Shown: positions 1 through 8,439, numbered from the stretch's first letter. The stretch is DNA of 18,342 bases from Planctomycetota bacterium (GCA_021803885.1 JAJZKY010000013.1:1-18342); one strand, 5' to 3'. Program-made: numbers and translations. The notes: generated by a model not told the origin, from the letters alone.

Positions 1-29
1 TCGGAAGTTGATGCAGAAATGAATCTTAA

Positions 30-63
30 ATGCCATCCGACGCATCGATAAAGTGGATGGCAT
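30..63. terminator. Hairpin with T-rich tail at left edge
   Basis: A nine-base stem (ATGCCATCC at 30-38, GGATGGCAT at 55-63) encloses a 16-base loop and is followed by a T-rich stretch (about 70-90). This resembles a rho-independent terminator for a gene to the left of the window, although the stem is only moderately G+C rich and the T run is interrupted. It could instead be an operator. From 64 to 225 I see no gene; this stretch must hold the promoter of the first transporter, but no clear -35/-10 pair stands out. Confidence 0.35.
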
Positions 64-225
64 ACTGCGTTTTGTTTTGTAAAGTTTTGTAGAGAATGTG
101 AGAAGATTCTTGCTTTCTGAGTCTTCCCATATTGCGAATGCATCTCTTTGTTTCCACGAGGCAGGGTTTTCTGTTGTCTCAAACAGCCGTTCGCTTTTGC
201 TAGCAATCTGGTCCTGAATTTGCGT

Positions 226-1569
226 ATGTCCGGCCCCCAAGAAAAGCCCACAACGACGCCGGAAGCACCCGCGGGCCGAGGGCCCGATCTTTCCCATGCA
301 TGGAGGGCCATGCATCACCGGAATTTCCGGTTGTTCTTCGGGGGGCAAAGCATATCGCTGGTAGGCACCTGGATGACGCGGATCGCTACCTCCTGGCTCG
401 TCTACCGGTTGACCAAGTCCTCACTGCTGCTGGGAACGGTCAGCTTTGCCGGACAGATTCCGACATTTCTGCTGGCGCCGTTTGCAGGCGTGCTCGTCGA
501 CCGGCTGGACCGGCGGCAGGTGCTGGTCTGTACTCAGACGCTGGCCATGGTCCAGTCGCTCCTGTTAGCGTGGCTGACACTCTCGAACCGCGTGAATATC
601 CAGGAGGTCCTTTGGCTCAGCGCTTTTCAGGGAGTGATCAACGCCTTTGACATGCCAGGCCGGCAGACCTTCATGGTGCAGATGGTGGAGAATCGCGCCG
701 ACCTCTCCAATGCCATCGCCATCAATTCGTCGATGGTGAACCTGGCCCGTTTGATCGGCCCTGCTCTGGCCGGTGTCATCATCGCGGCCAGCAGTGAAGG
801 ATATTGCTTTCTCATCGACGGCATCAGTTACATCGCGGTCATCGTTTCCCTGCTGCTGATGCGCGTAACGGCAATCCAACGGAAGCATGCTGTCACTTCC
901 ATGGCCGAGCAGCTACGCGAGGGCTGGACGTATGTATCGGCATTTGTGCCGATCCGCAGCATTTTGCTGTTGTTCGCCGTGGTCAGCCTGATGGGGTGGC
1001 CGTTCCTGGTGCTGATGCCGATCTTTGCGGTGCAGGTACTCCACGGCGGTCCGCATACGCTGGGATTTCTGATGGGAGCTACCGGGGTCGGCTCGCTGGT
1101 TTCTGCTCTGTCGCTGGTGGTGCGTCGCTCGGTCCGCGGACTGAGCAAGGTGATACCGGTCTCGGCGGCAATCTTCGGCATCGGGCTGATCGGGTTCGGA
1201 TTCTCAAAGACTATGTGGATTTCGATGCTTCTGATGCTGATTATTGGCTACGGCATGATGCAGGGGCTGACGGCGAGCAACACCGTCATCCAGACACTGG
1301 TCGACGAGAAGATGCGGGGCCGGGTGATGAGCTATTACACCGTCGCCTTTGTCGGGATGGCCCCTTTCGGCAGCCTTCTGGCAGGTGTGCTGGCACACTG
1401 GATTGGCGCGCCGCGCACCGTCATGCTCAGCGGAGTGGCCTGCATTGCCGGAAGCGCATGGTTCTGGAGCCAGTTGAAGACAATCCGGCGCGACATGCGG
1501 CCTATCTACGAGCGGTTGGGGATCATTGAACGAAAAATGTTGCCGGTCACCGAAGCCGCGAACGGATGA
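226..1569 (+). CDS. MFS transporter, EntS/MFS_3-like exporter
   Basis: An integral inner-membrane proton-coupled exporter of the major facilitator superfamily, closest in style to the enterobactin exporter EntS and its relatives (MFS_3). About 12 hydrophobic segments run through the 447 residues. The N-terminal segment carries the family hallmark 'RNFRLFFGGQSISLVGTWM' (about residues 33-51), and motif A is visible between helices 2 and 3 (GVLVDRLDRRQ, about residues 88-98). The frame is open from a TTG at 148, but the ATG at 226 is preferred because the hydrophilic lead-in before the first helix then has normal length; neither start has a good ribosome binding site. The substrate cannot be read from sequence. 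There are no siderophore genes beside it, so a siderophore role is not supported. It is followed by a rhodanese gene after about 90 bases. Confidence 0.85.
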   Translation: MSGPQEKPTTTPEAPAGRGPDLSHAWRAMHHRNFRLFFGGQSISLVGTWMTRIATSWLVYRLTKSSLLLGTVSFAGQIPTFLLAPFAGVLVDRLDRRQVLVCTQTLAMVQSLLLAWLTLSNRVNIQEVLWLSAFQGVINAFDMPGRQTFMVQMVENRADLSNAIAINSSMVNLARLIGPALAGVIIAASSEGYCFLIDGISYIAVIVSLLLMRVTAIQRKHAVTSMAEQLREGWTYVSAFVPIRSILLLFAVVSLMGWPFLVLMPIFAVQVLHGGPHTLGFLMGATGVGSLVSALSLVVRRSVRGLSKVIPVSAAIFGIGLIGFGFSKTMWISMLLMLIIGYGMMQGLTASNTVIQTLVDEKMRGRVMSYYTVAFVGMAPFGSLLAGVLAHWIGAPRTVMLSGVACIAGSAWFWSQLKTIRRDMRPIYERLGIIERKMLPVTEAANG

Positions 1570-1656
1570 AGTGCCGTCGCTACGCTGGAGAAATGAATCC
1601 TCGTCGGCGTGCATTGAATCTGCTCTTGCAGCATGCCGATCAGGGAGGAACGGAGA

Positions 1657-2136
1657 ATGATTGCGGTTTCGATTACCGTTTTTATTGCCATGCTGTCCCT
1701 GCTGATCGTAGTTGGGGTCCGGCGCACCAGAGACCGGCATGTCATCGAGCAGCACACCATTACACCGGAGGCCCTCCATGCACTTTTGGCCTCCAATCCG
1801 GAGGTGCTGCTCTTCGACGTTCGCCAGCCTCTCGACCTGTTGGCCGATCCCGAGATCATTCCCGGAGCGAAAAGAATTTCGCCCAAAGAAGTGCTGGAGA
1901 ATCCATCCCTCATTCCGCAGGAGAAGGACTCGATCGTTTACTGTACCAGCCCAAGCAATAAAACCAGCCTCCGCATCTTGCATCGTGCCCTCGCCCTGCA
2001 TCTCACGCGGATCAAACTCCTCAAAGGTGGGTTGGATGGCTGGAAAAAGAAGGGCTATCCAGTGGAGCCGTACACCAAGCCATTCCATCTCGACACGGGC
2101 AGTCCGGATCTTCACGATTCGCAATCGGGACCATGA
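1657..2136 (+). CDS. Membrane-anchored single-domain rhodanese
   Basis: A 159-residue protein with one N-terminal transmembrane helix (residues 3-20) followed by a basic patch (VRRTRDRH), which by the positive-inside rule puts the C-terminal domain in the cytoplasm. The rest is a rhodanese (sulfurtransferase) fold: LLFDVRQPLD at 51-60, the active-site loop C96-TSPSNKTS, and the family C-terminal motif LKGGLDGWKKKGYPV at 122-136. Cys96 should carry the persulfide. The start is fixed by a strong AGGGAGGAA at 1642-1650, seven bases ahead of the ATG at 1657; an upstream in-frame ATG at 1633 lacks such a site. The loop resembles that of rhodaneses found next to membrane proteins, but the sulfur donor and acceptor are unknown. 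It sits between two efflux transporters, possibly in one transcription unit. Confidence 0.8.
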   Translation: MIAVSITVFIAMLSLLIVVGVRRTRDRHVIEQHTITPEALHALLASNPEVLLFDVRQPLDLLADPEIIPGAKRISPKEVLENPSLIPQEKDSIVYCTSPSNKTSLRILHRALALHLTRIKLLKGGLDGWKKKGYPVEPYTKPFHLDTGSPDLHDSQSGP

Positions 2137-2241
2137 TTTTCGTTCTTCGAAATATCGGGGTTCAAGTGGCAGCTTCTTATCTGCGCCGGTGAGGAGAGCC
2201 GCAATCCTGGTTTTTACCACACTCTCACTGATCGATCAATC

Positions 2242-3870
2242 ATGCCGACAGCAACGGATGGAATGAGCGCCGCAACTGAAACACTGACGCAGCAAGACCA
2301 CGACTGGAAACCGAAAGCAAACCCGTGGTTTATCGCCTTTGTGGTTTCACTAGCGGCATTCATGGAAGTGCTCGACACCAGCATCGCCAACGTGGCCCTG
2401 CCACACATCGCGGGGAACCTAGGTGCCAGCCAGGACCAGAGTACATGGGTACTGACGTCGTATCTGGTCTCGAACGCCATCGTTCTGCCTATCAGCGGAT
2501 GGCTGGTAAGCCTCTTCGGACGCAAGCGGTTCTTTATGGCCTGCATCGTCATCTTCACCGTCAGTTCTCTTATCTGCGGCATCGCGCCCAGTCTCGGACT
2601 CCTCTTGATCGCACGCGTGATTCAGGGCGCGGGCGGAGGCGGGCTGCAGCCGATGGCGCAGGCCATCCTGGCCGACACGTTTCCGCCCCGGCTTCGCGGG
2701 CTCGCCTTTTCCTTGTATGGCGTAACGGCCATCTTCGCGCCCTCGATTGGCCCGACTCTCGGCGGCTGGATCACGGACAACTATACCTGGCGCTGGATTT
2801 TTCTGATGAACCTGCCTGTGGGCATTCTGGCGCTCTTCCTTGTCTACCAGTTCGTGGAAGACCCTCCTTATCTGACCAAAGCCCGGGCCCTCGGGAGGCG
2901 TGCCCGTCTCGATTACATTGGCTTTTCCTTGCTGGCCCTCGGCGTTGGGGCTTTGCAGATACTGCTCGACAAGGGGCAGGAGGACGATTGGTTCGGTTCC
3001 CACTTTATCGTGACCCTGATCGCGATTGCCAGCGTCTGCCTAGTCTCGCTGGTCGTATGGGAGTGGTTCCAGAAAGACCCCATCGTCGATGTTCGGCTCT
3101 TCACAAATTTCAACTTCACGACATCCAGCATCATGATGTTTATCGTTGGCGGAATGTCCTTTGCGACGACGGTATTGGTCCCGCAATTCCTACAGGCCAA
3201 TATGGGTTATACGGCGGAGGCAGCGGGCATGGTGCTTTCCGCCGCAGGCTTCGTGCTGCTGGTGGAATTGCCCTTCATTGGAATGCTGGCGGGCCGATTT
3301 CAGGGCCGCTATCTCATCGCCGCAGGCTGGATTCTGCTGACAGGAAGCATGTATTTGTCGACGCAGCGCGTCGATCTTCTCATCAGTTTTAAATCGGCCA
3401 CACTGCTGCGGATTGCCCAATACGCACCGATGGGCCTGGTCTTCATCCCGACCACCGCTGCCGCTTACTACGGCATGGCCAAGGGGAAGAACAATGCTAT
3501 TGCCGGGCTGGTAAATTTTATGCGGAACATCGGCAGCAGCGTCGGTACTTCTGTCGTCACCACGGTGCTTGCGAGACGCAACCAGTTCCATCAGGAGAGG
3601 CTGGCCAGCCATCTCACTCCAAGTAACCCGATCTTTCGCAGCACTGTCGATGGGCTGGCACAACAATTCCAGCAGAGTGGCTCCAGTGCTCCCGACGCGC
3701 TCACCCGCGCCTATGGGCAGGTGTATCAATCTTTACAATTGCAGGCTTCTACTTTGTCGTACATCGACACATTCTGGCTGCTCACAGTGGCTGCGGCCGC
3801 CATGTTCTGCATGACATTTGTCTTGAAGAAGAACGATCCGCGCGGGGGAGAGAAGATTATCGCCCATTAG
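2242..3870 (+). CDS. DHA2-family multidrug MFS transporter (EmrB/QacA-like)
   Basis: A 542-residue inner-membrane drug:proton antiporter of the DHA2 (14-helix) family. The helix 1 signature with a membrane acidic residue is present (EVLDTSIANVALP, D45 in helix 1), as are motif A (GWLVSLFGRKR, 86-96) and the antiporter motif C (GPTLGGWITD, 170-179). The length matches EmrB-type proteins (about 510-540). EmrB normally works with a membrane-fusion partner (EmrA) and an outer-membrane channel; neither is in the window, so the tripartite partners may be encoded elsewhere or the pump may act alone. There is an in-frame ATG at 2263, and neither start has an obvious ribosome binding site. The 105 bases between the rhodanese and this gene hold no recognisable terminator, so cotranscription is possible. 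Confidence 0.88.
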   Translation: MPTATDGMSAATETLTQQDHDWKPKANPWFIAFVVSLAAFMEVLDTSIANVALPHIAGNLGASQDQSTWVLTSYLVSNAIVLPISGWLVSLFGRKRFFMACIVIFTVSSLICGIAPSLGLLLIARVIQGAGGGGLQPMAQAILADTFPPRLRGLAFSLYGVTAIFAPSIGPTLGGWITDNYTWRWIFLMNLPVGILALFLVYQFVEDPPYLTKARALGRRARLDYIGFSLLALGVGALQILLDKGQEDDWFGSHFIVTLIAIASVCLVSLVVWEWFQKDPIVDVRLFTNFNFTTSSIMMFIVGGMSFATTVLVPQFLQANMGYTAEAAGMVLSAAGFVLLVELPFIGMLAGRFQGRYLIAAGWILLTGSMYLSTQRVDLLISFKSATLLRIAQYAPMGLVFIPTTAAAYYGMAKGKNNAIAGLVNFMRNIGSSVGTSVVTTVLARRNQFHQERLASHLTPSNPIFRSTVDGLAQQFQQSGSSAPDALTRAYGQVYQSLQLQASTLSYIDTFWLLTVAAAAMFCMTFVLKKNDPRGGEKIIAH

Positions 3871-4038
3871 GCGAATTGCTTCAGGTTCGCATGGAAGTAG
3901 ATGTTGATGAAGTGCTCTATGGCGGCGCGATCTTCCAGCGGCATGTTGAAAATTTGGCGCATTACTGATCCGACCCTCGGGATCTTCTGGACATACAGCG
4001 CGCTCCTCGAGAATCGTGAATGCCATACATCTCCGTCT
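3871..4038. other. 168-base gap with possible gene remnant
   Basis: Between the converging ends of the DHA2 transporter and the minus-strand winged-helix gene I see no intact gene. Read on the minus strand in the frame that ends at 3867, the stretch encodes a peptide with a plausible helical tail (LEDRAAIEHFINIYFHANL). That frame has no sensible start of its own and conflicts with the winged-helix frame upstream of 4039. It may be the eroded end of a longer gene, or chance. No convincing terminator hairpin is visible for either converging gene. Confidence 0.3.
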
Positions 4039-4392
4039 TTACGGAAGCCCGTACCAAGTGGAACGCCTGCCGCCATGTCGCAGGAGCAAGCCCTTATCAA
4101 CAAGCGAGGTAAATGTAGCTTTGAGGGTATTCGGGCTCGCGCCGATTTCGCGCACCATATCGCGGGTAGTGACTCGTCCCTGATCCCGTACATAGTCAAT
4201 AATCTTGACTGCAAGCTCTGGGAGAGTGGCAAGGGCGTCTTTTCCCGTTCCACCTTTACTGAGAGCCGGCGCTTTTGTTGTTGCAGTGCACGCATGAAGA
4301 AAAGCAGCCACGGTTGCCAGTCGGTTGCCGACGTCCAGAAGTGGCGGATTGTCGGTGTCTTCACTTTGGCTGCAATGAGCAATATGGAACAT
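4039..4392 (-). CDS. Small winged-helix DNA-binding protein
   Basis: A 117-residue frame whose C-terminal half reads as a winged helix-turn-helix: a helix around VKIIDYVRDQGR, then TTRDMVREIGASPNTLK as the helix-turn-helix, LVDKGLLLRHGG as helix and wing, and a final STWYGLP. The repeat of 'open with a new protocol, bind, wing' is typical of MarR/GntR-like and Fic-associated winged-helix domains; I cannot name the family. The N-terminal 50 residues are unrecognised and contain no second domain. The start is uncertain: ATG at 4392 is used, but the frame is open back to ATG 4461, which would overlap the start region of the divergent Crp-like gene. Its position, head to head with that regulator, hints at mutual or shared promoter control. 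It could also be a truncated remnant of a longer regulator. Confidence 0.5.
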   Translation of the reverse strand: MFHIAHCSQSEDTDNPPLLDVGNRLATVAAFLHACTATTKAPALSKGGTGKDALATLPELAVKIIDYVRDQGRVTTRDMVREIGASPNTLKATFTSLVDKGLLLRHGGRRSTWYGLP

Positions 4393-4449
4393 CCTTATCG
4401 TCGTAGTTGTGCTCAAATGTAAGATCGCTTGCATAGCGGAGTGAAGCCT

Positions 4450-5157
4450 GTGGCCAAACAAAGATGTGCATTCAGCCCCGAAGTCTTTCTTTCAACCATC
4501 GGCGTGGGCAGGGAGATGCTGTCTTTTCGGAAAGGTCAGTCAATTTTCGCTCAGGGCGACGCGGCTGACGCGGTGTTTGTCATTCAAGCAGGAAGGGTAA
4601 GACTCAGCGCAAGGTCCCAGAGCGGGAAGGAAGCAACGCTCGATATATTGGGCGACGAGGATTTTGTTGGCAAAGACTCGATTGCCGGCCTGCCAGTCCG
4701 CACGACGTCTGCCAGCGCACTGACAGACTGCAAGCTCCTGCGAATTGAAAAGAAGGCCATGATGCTCGCACTTGCCCAAGAAGTGACGTTGTCAAACAGG
4801 TTTTGTGCATACGTGTTAGCGCGGAACGTCCGCTACAGGCAGGATTCGGTGGATCAGCGGTGCAATCCCAGCGAGAAGAGACTAGCGCGCATTCTCCTGC
4901 TGCTCTCCCATTTTGATGGGCAATCCTCCCCTGAGACCGTGATTGCGAGGGTAAACCATGAAACCCTCGCAGAAATGGTAGGCACTACGCGGTCGCGGAC
5001 TTGCTATTTCATGAAGAAGTTCAAGGACGCAGGCTTCATTGATTACGACCTCAAAAGTCAGCAGATACGGGTACGTCGTTCACTTCTTGCTTTCTATTGC
5101 GAGGCTACGCGGCGATTTGGAAAATGTACGAAATCATACGACAGTCTTTGCAGGTAA
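4450..5157 (+). CDS. Crp/Fnr-family transcription regulator
   Basis: A 235-residue regulator with an N-terminal cyclic-nucleotide-binding-type beta barrel (about residues 15-120; FRKGQSIFAQGDAADAVFVI and ILGDEDFVGKDSIAG) linked by a long dimerisation helix to a C-terminal winged helix-turn-helix (about 155-215; HETLAEMVGTTRSRTCYFMK, recognition helix around TTRSR). It lacks the N-terminal cysteine cluster of Fnr, so it is not an obvious oxygen sensor, and the ligand is unknown. Close relatives in Acidobacteria usually end shortly after the winged helix; here the C-terminus carries about 20 extra residues rich in Cys, Arg and Lys. The start chosen is GTG 4450 with GGAG at 4438-4441; in-frame TTG 4429 and GTG 4441 are alternatives. 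Targets cannot be deduced; the nearest possible one is the divergent winged-helix gene. Confidence 0.82.
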   Translation: MAKQRCAFSPEVFLSTIGVGREMLSFRKGQSIFAQGDAADAVFVIQAGRVRLSARSQSGKEATLDILGDEDFVGKDSIAGLPVRTTSASALTDCKLLRIEKKAMMLALAQEVTLSNRFCAYVLARNVRYRQDSVDQRCNPSEKRLARILLLLSHFDGQSSPETVIARVNHETLAEMVGTTRSRTCYFMKKFKDAGFIDYDLKSQQIRVRRSLLAFYCEATRRFGKCTKSYDSLCR

Positions 5158-5287
5158 CGTTGGCTCCAGCAGTGTGGATCAGAAGACCAAGATCTTTACG
5201 TCCGCTGTCGTCAGTCTGAGGTAGTCGCATGCAGCATGATCAAATTGAGGACTTTAGCGCTCAGTCGCTGCTCTGCGTCTCGCACTA
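5158..5287. other. Gene-free stretch beside the decayed toxin gene
   Basis: About 130 bases between the Crp-like gene and the end of the vapC pseudogene. Short open frames cross it but none has protein-like composition, a start signal or a recognisable motif. I see no hairpin terminator, RNA gene or repeat here. Confidence 0.4.
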
Positions 5288-5694
5288 CGGAGCGGATTGA
5301 GAATGTTTACGCCGTGAAAGGCTTCTCGTTGTCTGTGACAACAACGCTCTCATTCGCCTCGACGATTGCGGCCATGACATATCGAAAGCGCTTCTGGGCC
5401 GCCCTGCGGCAGTGCCTTCCGACATGAGACGGGCTCAGGCAAGTGCTGCATTTTCGTCGAAAGCCAACACGCGTCATCGAAACAGCGCCTGAGGTCCTCC
5501 TGACCGTGAAACCGTTCTTCAAGCTGCCTGCGCTTTCTCCCTGCCGACTTCTCCAGAACGCCGCACCGGATTTCGGCCAGGCTCAATGCAGAAATGAACA
5601 AATCATCGTCCACCCGTTCCTCCATCCATTCGATGAGCGGCTACGAATGGCTTGACTTCGTGGCATTGCTGATGATGTCGAGGAGATACCTCAT
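5288..5694 (-). pseudogene. Decayed VapC/PIN-domain toxin gene
   Basis: Read from the ATG at 5694, the minus strand gives pieces of one PIN-domain (VapC-type) ribonuclease in shifting frames: MRYLLD...IISNATK, then PLIEWMEERVDDDLFISALS, LAEIRCGVLEKSAGRKRRQL, GPQALF, RVLAFDENAALA, ARLMSEGTAAGRPRSAFDM, MAAIVEANESVVVTDNEK, and GVNILNPLR at the end. The order and spacing match a full-length VapC of about 135 residues. Lesions: an in-frame TAG just before PLIEW; a frameshift near 5500; TGA where Gly is expected before RVLAFD; TGA at 5435-5437 where Trp is expected before ARLM; a frameshift after the SAFDM codons; and another near 5318. The N-terminal catalytic Asp is present, but the usual Thr-Asn after it appears deleted. 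The gene cannot make an active toxin. Its start overlaps the end of the antitoxin frame. Confidence 0.85.
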
Positions 5695-5992
5695 AGATCG
5701 ACTTCCCTGCCAGGTCAAAGGGACGGTCAATCTCCAACGCCAGTCCGACCAGCGGCGAGCGACGAAGAGCCGCAAGAATGCCACCCTTCTTTTGAGGTAG
5801 ATCGGAGACTGTCCGCCTGACCTGCGACCGAATTTGATTGGTCTCAGCGTCGTTCTGGGCGAGCCGCTTTGCGAACGAGCGAATCTGGTCGCGATCGGCG
5901 TCGAGGCCGAGAACTTCAAACCGCACGATCCCTCGCTTGCGGAGGCGGTACCGGTAGTTCTTAATCGCCCGCTTTTGGGCTGTATTGTTCAT
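5603..5992 (-). CDS. Antitoxin-like protein, frameshifted at its end
   Basis: The first ~95 residues look like an intact antitoxin of the kind paired with this VapC type: a basic N-terminus (AQKRAIKNYRYRLRKRG), FEVLGLDADRDQIRSFAKRL, and a C-terminal motif KKGGILAALRRSPLVG (residues 68-83) that I associate with antitoxins directly preceding such toxins. Normally the gene would end in '...REVDL' with an ATGA overlap with vapC. That ending is still legible one frame over (stop at 5691-5693, overlapping the vapC ATG at 5694). A one-base change near the Asp-Leu codons before it makes the frame read on for about 30 meaningless residues into the dead toxin gene, stopping at 5603. The functional part spans roughly 5700-5992. 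It may still be made, or it may be drifting along with its toxin. The family name is uncertain. Confidence 0.55.
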   Translation of the reverse strand: MNNTAQKRAIKNYRYRLRKRGIVRFEVLGLDADRDQIRSFAKRLAQNDAETNQIRSQVRRTVSDLPQKKGGILAALRRSPLVGLALEIDRPFDLAGKSIYEVSPRHHQQCHEVKPFVAAHRMDGGTGGR

Positions 5993-6052
5993 GCCCTAAC
6001 CCACTGTTCTATATCCTGTTGGCCTGCCCGATGTTTTGAACCAGTGGGATAG

Positions 6053-8380
6053 TTAGTGTAGCTCACGCGCATTCGCTATTACGGCCTGGCCCAGCGATAT
6101 GCCGCCATCGTTTGCTGGCACCACACTGTGCAGGAAGACCTTAAAGCCATGGCGTCGCAATTCCACTGTTGTTTGCTTGAGGAGATATAGGTTCTGGAAT
6201 GTCCCTCCGCTGAGGCATACCCGGTCTACTCCGTCGCTCTTCCGGATGCGACAGCACATCTCCACAGTGGCCGCACTCAGGGTATTGTGAAAACAAGCAG
6301 AGACTTCTCCCGCCGTTCTTCCGGATGACAAATCCTGCGCAATCGCCGCGATTGTCGGACGAAAATCCAGAATCAACGGTTCCCCTTCTTCAATGTTGAA
6401 GTCGTAGCACCGGTCGACTCCTCTTGCAGCTATCGTTTCCAGCGCGATCGCTGCCTGCCCCTCGAAGGTGACCTCGGATACGAGCCCAAGGAGCGCAGCT
6501 ACAGCGTCAAAGAGTCGCCCACAGGACGATGTCTCCATCGTATGAATGCGCCGGGAGATCATTGTGTCCACGCGTTCCAGGTCCTTCGCGGGAATTTCTC
6601 GAAAACATCCAAATTCTCCGGAGATCTGCCGGCCAAAAGTATCCCGCAGATAGCTGAGCGCCATTCGCCAGGGCTGCCGCACCGCAGCGTCGCCGCCCGG
6701 AAGGGGCACGTAACGGAAATGCGCGCGGCGTGAGAACGCAGCGAAATCCGCAACCAGAAATTCGCCACCCCATATTTTTCCATCCGTGCCGTATCCGGTA
6801 CCATCGAAAGCTACCCCAATCACTTTGCCCTGCAGGTGGTTCTCTGCCATGCAACTCGCAATATGCGCATGGTGATGCTGCACGACGATTTTCCGCTCAC
6901 AGTCGGATGCCAGAGCCATCCGAGTGCTCATATATGCGGGGTGCAGATCATAGGCAGCCACCCGTGGCGCAACCTTGAAGAGGCGCTTCATCCTGGCGAG
7001 CGTCTCTTCAAAAAACTCCATGGTTTCGAGGTTCTTAAGGTCCCCGATATGCTGGCTCAGAATCGCGTACCGTCTCTTGGTCAAGCAGAAGGTATTCTTT
7101 AGTTCACCACCGAAGGCCAGCACTTCTTCCAGTGCGATTCCCAGATCGATCGGCTGCGGCACAAACCCACGGGAGCGGCGCAGCACGCGTTCACGCCCCT
7201 CGAAGACGCGTACGACAGAATCATCGACGCGCATTGCGATGTCGCGGTCGTGCAGTAGAAACCAATCAGCAACTGCATCGAGGCGCCGCATGGCCTCAGA
7301 GTTCGACACAACGATCGGCTCTTCACCGAGGTTGCCGCTCGTCATGACCAAGGAGGCGAATTCGGACTCCGCCTCCGGCGAATCACTGAACAACAGGTAA
7401 TGCAGAGGAGTGTACGGCAGCATCACCCCCACGGTGTCGTTTCCGGGCGAGATGCCTGGGGACAAATCCGCTCCTGCGCGTCGAGGCAGAACCACAATCG
7501 GCCTCCGCAAATCGAGAAGAGCCGCTTCGTCCTCTTCAGATACCAGGCACGCCGTCCTGACAGTCGCGACATCCCGCATCATCAACGCGAAAGGTTTGTC
7601 CGGGCGGCGCTTGCGCTTTCGAAGCTCGGCGACGGCAATGTCGTTGGTCGCATCGCACGCCAGCAGAAAGCCTCCGAGACCTTTCACTGCAAGGATCTTC
7701 CCATCGCGCAGCAGAGTTCTTGCCCGACAAACGATTGCCAGCGGGTCCGTATCGGTAAATGAACAATCCGCAAGCGGCGAGCCGTGCGGGACCAGAACCA
7801 GAGAAGGTCCGCATTGCGCGCACGCGTTTGGCTGGGCATGAAAGCGCCGGTCCTCGGGGTCTTCATATTCAGACCGGCAGGCGCTGCACATCGTGAATCC
7901 AGACATGGTCGTGGTTGCGCGGTCGTAAGGGATGTCATGGATAATGGTGTAGCGTGGGCCGCAGTGAGTGCAGTTGGTGAACGGATATCCGTAGCGGCGG
8001 TTGAGCGGGTCGCCAAAATCGCGCCAGCACGCATCGCATGTGCCGGTGTCCTGGGGAACAAGAGCAAATTCACCCACCGCTTCCCGGCTCTGAAGGATCG
8101 AAAAACCGGTATCCCCCTGAAGCTCCATGTTCGAAATGCTGATCTCGGCGATGGTTGCGAGTTGTGGAGGTTCGATTCTCAGCCTTCGAATAAATTCATC
8201 CGTGGCATCCACAACTCCTTCAACTTCGATAGTGACGCCCGCCGACGAATTGAAGACATGCCCTGCCAGATCGAGAGACCTGGCCAGCTTATAGACGAAC
8301 GGGCGAAACCCGACTCCTTGCACGACGCCTCTTACCTGAATGTGCTTGCGTGCAAGCGTTGTTGTGGGCAAATTCGCCAT
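6053..8380 (-). CDS. hypF: Carbamoyltransferase HypF, hydrogenase maturation
   Basis: Cytoplasmic enzyme that starts synthesis of the cyanide ligands of the [NiFe] active site: it uses carbamoyl phosphate and ATP to carbamoylate the C-terminal Cys of HypE. The 775 residues show all four HypF parts: acylphosphatase domain (about 10-100; VRGVVQGVGFRPFVY with R26, and N44); paired zinc fingers (C115/C118, C137/C140, C165/C168, C187/C190); a YrdC-like nucleotide-binding domain (about 205-390); and a Kae1-like carbamoyltransferase domain with metal-binding H502-H-H-A-H506, GVAFDGTGYGTDG and a terminal SGGTFQN. ATG 8380 is chosen because family members begin close to the acylphosphatase domain; the frame is also open to ATG 8434 (18 extra residues, not conserved-looking). 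Neither start has a clear ribosome binding site. It is transcribed away from the nickel permease and hydrogenase genes. HypE is not in the window. Confidence 0.95.
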   Translation of the reverse strand: MANLPTTTLARKHIQVRGVVQGVGFRPFVYKLARSLDLAGHVFNSSAGVTIEVEGVVDATDEFIRRLRIEPPQLATIAEISISNMELQGDTGFSILQSREAVGEFALVPQDTGTCDACWRDFGDPLNRRYGYPFTNCTHCGPRYTIIHDIPYDRATTTMSGFTMCSACRSEYEDPEDRRFHAQPNACAQCGPSLVLVPHGSPLADCSFTDTDPLAIVCRARTLLRDGKILAVKGLGGFLLACDATNDIAVAELRKRKRRPDKPFALMMRDVATVRTACLVSEEDEAALLDLRRPIVVLPRRAGADLSPGISPGNDTVGVMLPYTPLHYLLFSDSPEAESEFASLVMTSGNLGEEPIVVSNSEAMRRLDAVADWFLLHDRDIAMRVDDSVVRVFEGRERVLRRSRGFVPQPIDLGIALEEVLAFGGELKNTFCLTKRRYAILSQHIGDLKNLETMEFFEETLARMKRLFKVAPRVAAYDLHPAYMSTRMALASDCERKIVVQHHHAHIASCMAENHLQGKVIGVAFDGTGYGTDGKIWGGEFLVADFAAFSRRAHFRYVPLPGGDAAVRQPWRMALSYLRDTFGRQISGEFGCFREIPAKDLERVDTMISRRIHTMETSSCGRLFDAVAALLGLVSEVTFEGQAAIALETIAARGVDRCYDFNIEEGEPLILDFRPTIAAIAQDLSSGRTAGEVSACFHNTLSAATVEMCCRIRKSDGVDRVCLSGGTFQNLYLLKQTTVELRRHGFKVFLHSVVPANDGGISLGQAVIANARELH

Positions 8381-8439
8381 AGCTGGTGACAGCTTAGGAT
8401 AGTATAGTTGAGTCTTGCTCGCGGAATAATCCATCCCGC

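Noticed and set aside
148..225. N-terminal extension of the first MFS transporter from a TTG codon
   Set aside because: It would add 26 residues not seen in the family, with a weak start codon and no ribosome binding site; ATG 226 gives a normal N-terminus.
1204..2220. Open frame of about 340 codons on the minus strand over the first transporter and rhodanese
   Set aside because: It spans two clear plus-strand genes and the gap between them, and its composition is His/Gln/Arg rich and not protein-like.
6000..6048. Inverted repeat CCCACTG/CAGTGGG between hypF and the antitoxin gene
   Set aside because: Only seven bases with a 35-base spacer and no T run. It could be an autoregulatory operator of the antitoxin, but it is too weak to call.
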